Source: Emmonsiellopsis sp. PD_33
Taxonomy: Eukaryota > Ascomycota > Eurotiomycetes > Onygenales > Ajellomycetaceae
Assembly (NCBI GenBank): GCA_032988165.1
Contig: JANTQF010000464.1
Coordinates: 1 to 23,138 of the forward strand
Reading direction: 5' to 3'
DNA: 23,138 nucleotides
The notes beneath the pieces are model-generated. The model was not told where the DNA came from. It ran no database searches and worked only from the letters and a program-made list of their open reading frames with translations. This document shows positions 19,822 through 23,138 of the stretch, one piece after another (positions within the stretch are counted from its first letter, which is position 1; every line of letters begins with the position of its first letter). A program made the translations under genes and the position numbers.

Positions 19822-20250
19822 TTAGCAATAAAAAGAGCATCGAGGGTATTTGTAGACAATACCGAGATCATTCACATTGTCCGGGGTGACATGTCTTCCT
19901 CCGTCATTTATGATTGGGAGCCAAATCCTTAAGAGCATAGAAAAGTTGAAGTCTCTTATCATCTTCGAACTCCAAGTTGACACACATTTTATTGTCTTCT
20001 CCCTGCCCAAGACCAACCAAGCCTGCGGGTTGGTTGGATGCCGGGCCGGAGCTAGCCATGTCGTATGGGTATACTTTCGGTAAACTAGCCCAATATTGCC
20101 CCGGGCTATACATATCTCCTGTCGCATGCTCACTAGAATCCGCCCCAACGAGCCACGTAGATCTGCCAGGTCATGTAAGATGCCTGGCTTAACCAGCACA
20201 AGGTAGGCGGAGATTTCGCGTTGCTCCCTTCGTCCTATGTACGTCGACAA
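19822..20250 (-). pseudogene. Unrecognised coding-like relic, possible 5' end of a decayed gene
   Basis: Two overlapping minus-strand frames. The 69-codon frame (20113-19904) starts with ATG, has another ATG about 18 codons later, and reads MASSGPASNQPAGLVGLG then MCVNLEFEDDKRLQLFYALK, which looks like a genuine N-terminus. The 142-codon frame (20250-19822) reads sensibly only in its last part (GGRHVTPDNVNDLGIVYK). A frameshift near 19905 would join the two. No family is recognised. If it is a 5' end, the relics down to 18027 would be its continuation. Confidence 0.3.
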
Positions 20251-20883
20251 CGCAAGCTATGGGAGGCTGGCAAGTACCGCCATAAAATCGTCCGTGTGCT
20301 CTCGTACGTATATAGTTGGCGTTTATTTGCGATGATGGTAGGCAGATCTGGCTAGGTATATATGTATGGTAGAGATAGATGTAGAGAGAACAGATTTTCC
20401 ACTACGCGGAAAGAAGAGAGGAGAAAAGAAGTAGCCAGGCCATGGATTATCTGGGTGGGACGATGAGGGAGCACAGCCCTGAGGGTTCACAGCAGCTCAT
20501 TGAATTATATGGTGACGCCTTGTCAATATTCCTCTTCTTCAGTCAATTGAAGTACGATGGAAAACGTTTGGTGCGTGAATTGGGCGGATATGTAGATATG
20601 GCCTATTTTCATGACTGTGATCGACTAGGATTAACTTAGGAATGTGAAATATGGCCATCAAATTGACGAAAGGGGTGAATATAGAACTGCGAAGAAGTTG
20701 GAGCTTTGAGAGGTGACGTCGAGTAAATGCCAAGACTCGACACGTGACGAGACAGATTCGGGCTTGGCGTTCCTAGCCAAGCAGGCAGGCAAAGGACGAG
20801 GAACGCTCCCGGTTTCCATTTACGCCTCCAACAACTTGCCAACTCAGGATCCGACACGGCTTATCATTCTACTCACCGCAGCC
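20251..20883. promoter_or_regulatory. Upstream region of the SART-1/Snu66 gene
   Basis: Promoter and leader of the rightward gene starting at 20884. A TATATAT-like stretch lies near 20356-20364, followed by an AG-rich stretch (20400-20430). A 65-codon plus-strand frame at 20442-20639 has no recognisable features and is not called as a gene. The last 170 bases are open in frame with the gene but lack conservation-like features. Confidence 0.4.
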
Positions 20884-22923
20884 ATGGCAGACGCCCTGTC
20901 TATCGAGCAGAATAACAAAATCCGCGTCGCCCTCGGCCTCAAACCGCTTCCTGTCCCCGGCGCTGCCGCCACCAACGATGGCCCCGTCTTCAAGCCCCCC
21001 AAAGACGACAACGACTCAGACTCTTCAGAGGAAGAACCCGCGAGCACGCTAGAAACGCGCCAAGCACAGAGTTATGATAACTGGAAGAAACTCCAAGATG
21101 AAGCGGAGGCTAAGAAGAAGCGACAGGAGAAGCTCGAGGCTATCAAGCGGGCGCGAGACCTTGCGCAGCGGGATTCGAAGCTCGAAGGAAAGGGGCTGGG
21201 CGAAATGGATGAGGGGCTGGATACCAAGACATGGTTGATGCAGCAGAAGAAGAGGCAGAAGAAAATCGAAAAGGAGCGGGCGAAGAGGCTGGCGGAGGAG
21301 TTGGCGGAGAGGGAGCGGATTGCGGAGTATACCGCGAAGGACCTTGCCGGGGTGAGGGTTGGGCATGAGCTGGGTGATTTTGAGGAGGGTGGGGAGCAGA
21401 TTCTTACGCTGAAGGATACGACGATTGATGAGAACGAGGAGGAAGGGGATGAGCTGGAGAATGTCAACCTGAAGGAGCAGGAGCGCGTGAAGGAGAAGTT
21501 GGCGTTGAAGAAGAAGAGGCCCGTTTACGATCCTAATGATGTCGATGGGAATGGGTCGATACTGGCGCAGTATGATGAGGAGATTGAAGGGAAGAAGCGG
21601 AAACGATTTACGCTTGATGCTAAAGATATGACTCCTGAAGATCGGGAGGCAAAAAGGCAGGATGTGTCGTCAAAACTCAGGGCCCAGGCTGTCAACCTCG
21701 ATATTGTTTCCGAAGCGACTCCCTCCGACTACCAGGATGCCAGTGAGATCAAGATCAAGAAGCCGAAAAAGAAGAAGACAAAATCTACGAGGCGGAGGCC
21801 GGTGGATGAGGATGATATATTCCCGTCTGTCGAATCTACGGGCACACCGAATGGGGATGGTATGGAGGTCGATTCAGGAGCAACCGGCAATGGAGTGTCA
21901 ACACCTGCCATGAAGCAAGTCGATAAAGACATATCTTTTGTTGATGACGATGATCTACAGGCATCACTAGCAGCCCAGAGGAGAGCTGCGTTTAAAAAAC
22001 GAAAGAAGCTACGTCCGGAGGATATTGCACGGCAACTAAGGGAAGAGTCGGAGCAAGCACAAAATGGAATGGATGTGGACAAGCCAGATGGCGATGAAGA
22101 TGGTCCTGGACTAGTTATAGACGAAACGTCCGAATTCGTGGCCAACCTACAACGCCCAACGCTTCCTGACCGTCGTCAGCGTTCCGTCTCTCGGCCAAAG
22201 GAAGATCTTTCTGCCAGAGTATCTACGCCTGACGAGGGTGAAGAAGGGGATGTGGACATGGAGCGGTCATACAACGAAGTCGAGGACGAGCAAGACGCCA
22301 GGGAACGCGCGGAGAGAGGCGTCTCTGTTCCAGAAATTACAGCTACAGGATTAGACGAGGAGTCAACCTTAGACCAAGGTCTGGGAGCCACTCTCGCGAT
22401 GCTCAAACAGCGTGGCCTAGTAGAAGACGCCAACTCGGGAGACCTCAACGCGCTCCATCGTGACCGCCAACGCTTCTTGCAAGAGAAACAACACCGCGAA
22501 GCCGAAGCAGAGCGGCGCGCCCGCCTCCAGCGAGAACGAGATCGTGCCTCTGGCAAGCTGGATCGCATGTCCGCTCGAGACCGCGAGGAGTACGCGCGCC
22601 ACGAGAACAAGCAGCGCGACCAGCAAGAGTCCCGGCAGATGGCGGAGGTCTTCAATCGCGAGTACAAGCCAGACGTGCAGCTGAAATATGTCGATGAGTT
22701 TGGCCGGCTGATGGACCAGAAGGAGGCGTTCAAGCATCTCAGCCACCAGTTCCATGGGAAGGGCAGTGGGAAGATGAAGACGGAGAAGCACTTGAAGAAA
22801 ATTGAAGAGGAGAAGAAGAGGGAGGCGATGAGTACGTTGGATAGCAGCCAACATACGGGAATGAATAATGCGATGGGGGCGACGGCGAGGCGCAATCGGC
22901 AAGCTGGGGTGCGGCTTGGTTGA
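20884..22923 (+). CDS. snu66: SART-1/Snu66, U4/U6.U5 tri-snRNP protein
   Basis: Splicing factor of the U4/U6.U5 tri-snRNP, acting in the nucleus during spliceosome activation. It is a single exon of 679 aa. The N-terminus (MADALSIEQNNKIRVALGLK, then PLPVPG) fits the HIND element by which Snu66 binds the ubiquitin-like protein Hub1. Residues about 55-160 are a highly charged Lys/Glu coiled-coil region. The family block LAGVRVGHELGDFEEGGEQI then LTLKD is at about 155-180. Middle parts are disordered and acidic, with KKPKKKKTKSTRRR as a likely nuclear signal. The C-terminus has TLDQGLGATLAMLKQRG, VQLKYVDEFGRLMDQKEAFK and LSHQFHGKGSGKMKTEKHLK, the SART-1 signature. The frame is open from 20713, but the ATG at 20884 (GCAGCCATGG) starts exactly at the conserved HIND region and is preferred; the extra 57 residues upstream look noncoding. 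No lesions. Confidence 0.95.
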   Translation: MADALSIEQNNKIRVALGLKPLPVPGAAATNDGPVFKPPKDDNDSDSSEEEPASTLETRQAQSYDNWKKLQDEAEAKKKRQEKLEAIKRARDLAQRDSKLEGKGLGEMDEGLDTKTWLMQQKKRQKKIEKERAKRLAEELAERERIAEYTAKDLAGVRVGHELGDFEEGGEQILTLKDTTIDENEEEGDELENVNLKEQERVKEKLALKKKRPVYDPNDVDGNGSILAQYDEEIEGKKRKRFTLDAKDMTPEDREAKRQDVSSKLRAQAVNLDIVSEATPSDYQDASEIKIKKPKKKKTKSTRRRPVDEDDIFPSVESTGTPNGDGMEVDSGATGNGVSTPAMKQVDKDISFVDDDDLQASLAAQRRAAFKKRKKLRPEDIARQLREESEQAQNGMDVDKPDGDEDGPGLVIDETSEFVANLQRPTLPDRRQRSVSRPKEDLSARVSTPDEGEEGDVDMERSYNEVEDEQDARERAERGVSVPEITATGLDEESTLDQGLGATLAMLKQRGLVEDANSGDLNALHRDRQRFLQEKQHREAEAERRARLQRERDRASGKLDRMSARDREEYARHENKQRDQQESRQMAEVFNREYKPDVQLKYVDEFGRLMDQKEAFKHLSHQFHGKGSGKMKTEKHLKKIEEEKKREAMSTLDSSQHTGMNNAMGATARRNRQAGVRLG

Positions 22924-22968
22924 GAGGAGTTGATGTTGTATTCTACTGCTGCTTTGTTTTTGCGGCGG

Positions 22969-22988
22969 TTTTTTTTTTTTTTTTTTTT
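22969..22988. repeat. T20 homopolymer
   Basis: Twenty consecutive T, 46 bases after the SART-1/Snu66 stop codon, in what should be its 3' untranslated region. Confidence 0.9.
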
Positions 22989-23034
22989 CTTACTTTCTAT
23001 CGGTTTAGTGGCTGTGTTTGCTGGTGATGTCCCT

Positions 23035-23054
23035 ACCCACCCCCAGCGGTGGGT
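23035..23054. repeat. Short perfect hairpin
   Basis: ACCCAC (23035-23040) and GTGGGT (23049-23054) are perfect inverted repeats around an eight-base loop. It could be an RNA stem in the 3' region of the preceding gene; function unknown. Confidence 0.4.
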
Positions 23055-23138
23055 TGCGTTTGGGGGGCGAGGCCAGATTCTCAACTTCTCCCTTCGTGTT
23101 GCACCCCGGTGGGCGACACAGCTGTATCATTTCTGTGG

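Larger units (their letters stand above)
22924..23138. other. 3' flank of SART-1/Snu66 gene
   Basis: Contains a 20-base T run (22969-22988) soon after the stop codon and a short hairpin (23035-23054). The remainder to the window edge is CT- and G-rich and shows no gene start that can be supported. Confidence 0.6.

Noticed and set aside
8300..20250. Giant cargo-carrying transposon (Starship-like) as a named call
   Set aside because: No tyrosine recombinase (DUF3435) captain gene, target site or terminal repeats were seen, so only an accessory origin can be suggested.
20713..20883. 57-residue N-terminal extension of Snu66 from an upstream in-frame ATG
   Set aside because: The conserved HIND region begins right at the ATG at 20884, which also has the better context; the upstream residues have no family features.
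22176..23084. 302-codon minus-strand frame opposite the end of the Snu66 gene
   Set aside because: It is the antisense shadow of a charged, codon-biased gene; the translation is rich in Ser/Arg/Phe low complexity and starts across the T20 run.

Overview
The window is a piece of a filamentous ascomycete genome, most likely Eurotiomycetes (Aspergillus/Penicillium type). This rests on short 50-130 bp introns with GTAAGT/GTGAGT-type donors and CTAAC-type branch sites, long CT-rich leaders, and three recognisable fungal proteins. I saw no tRNA, rRNA, CRISPR array or bacterial-type operon.

Layout. (1) 1-3961 is a long region with no supportable gene. It is packed with microsatellites and homopurine/homopyrimidine tracts and holds a few orphan promoter-like motifs; its 3' end is the AT-rich 3' flank of the next gene. 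(2) 3962-5679 (minus) is an intact five-exon homocitrate synthase gene (466 aa after splicing), the entry step of the alpha-aminoadipate lysine pathway. It has a TATA box about 110 bp upstream and one perfect Gcn4/CpcA-type site about 400 bp upstream. (3) 6509-7677 (minus) is an intact three-exon gene for a type I membrane glycoprotein of the Psg1 (DUF4448, yeast Ykl077w) family, 338 aa. (4) About 8.3-20.2 kb is a roughly 12 kb gene graveyard. Coding-like segments, nearly all on the minus strand, are interrupted by stops and frameshifts. Recognisable remains are a caspase-like protease (DCCYS motif, 9752-10548), a SNF2-type helicase (damaged Walker A near 13.49 kb, motif VI near 12.1 kb) and a retroelement gag-like protein (16436-17083). 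Several other relics read well as protein but I do not recognise them. (5) 20884-22923 (plus) is an intact intronless gene for the spliceosomal SART-1/Snu66 protein (679 aa), with an N-terminal Hub1-binding (HIND) motif and the conserved SART-1 C-terminus.

The three intact genes are housekeeping genes with unrelated jobs (lysine synthesis, secretory-pathway membrane protein quality, splicing). The interval between the second and third has the character of an accessory island that has decayed: protease, helicase and retroelement remains, mixed open frames, no intact transposase or recombinase. I found no convincing intact new system. The most interesting material is the caspase/SNF2 relic cluster and the unidentified relics at 16.4-20.1 kb, which may come from one or a few large genes.
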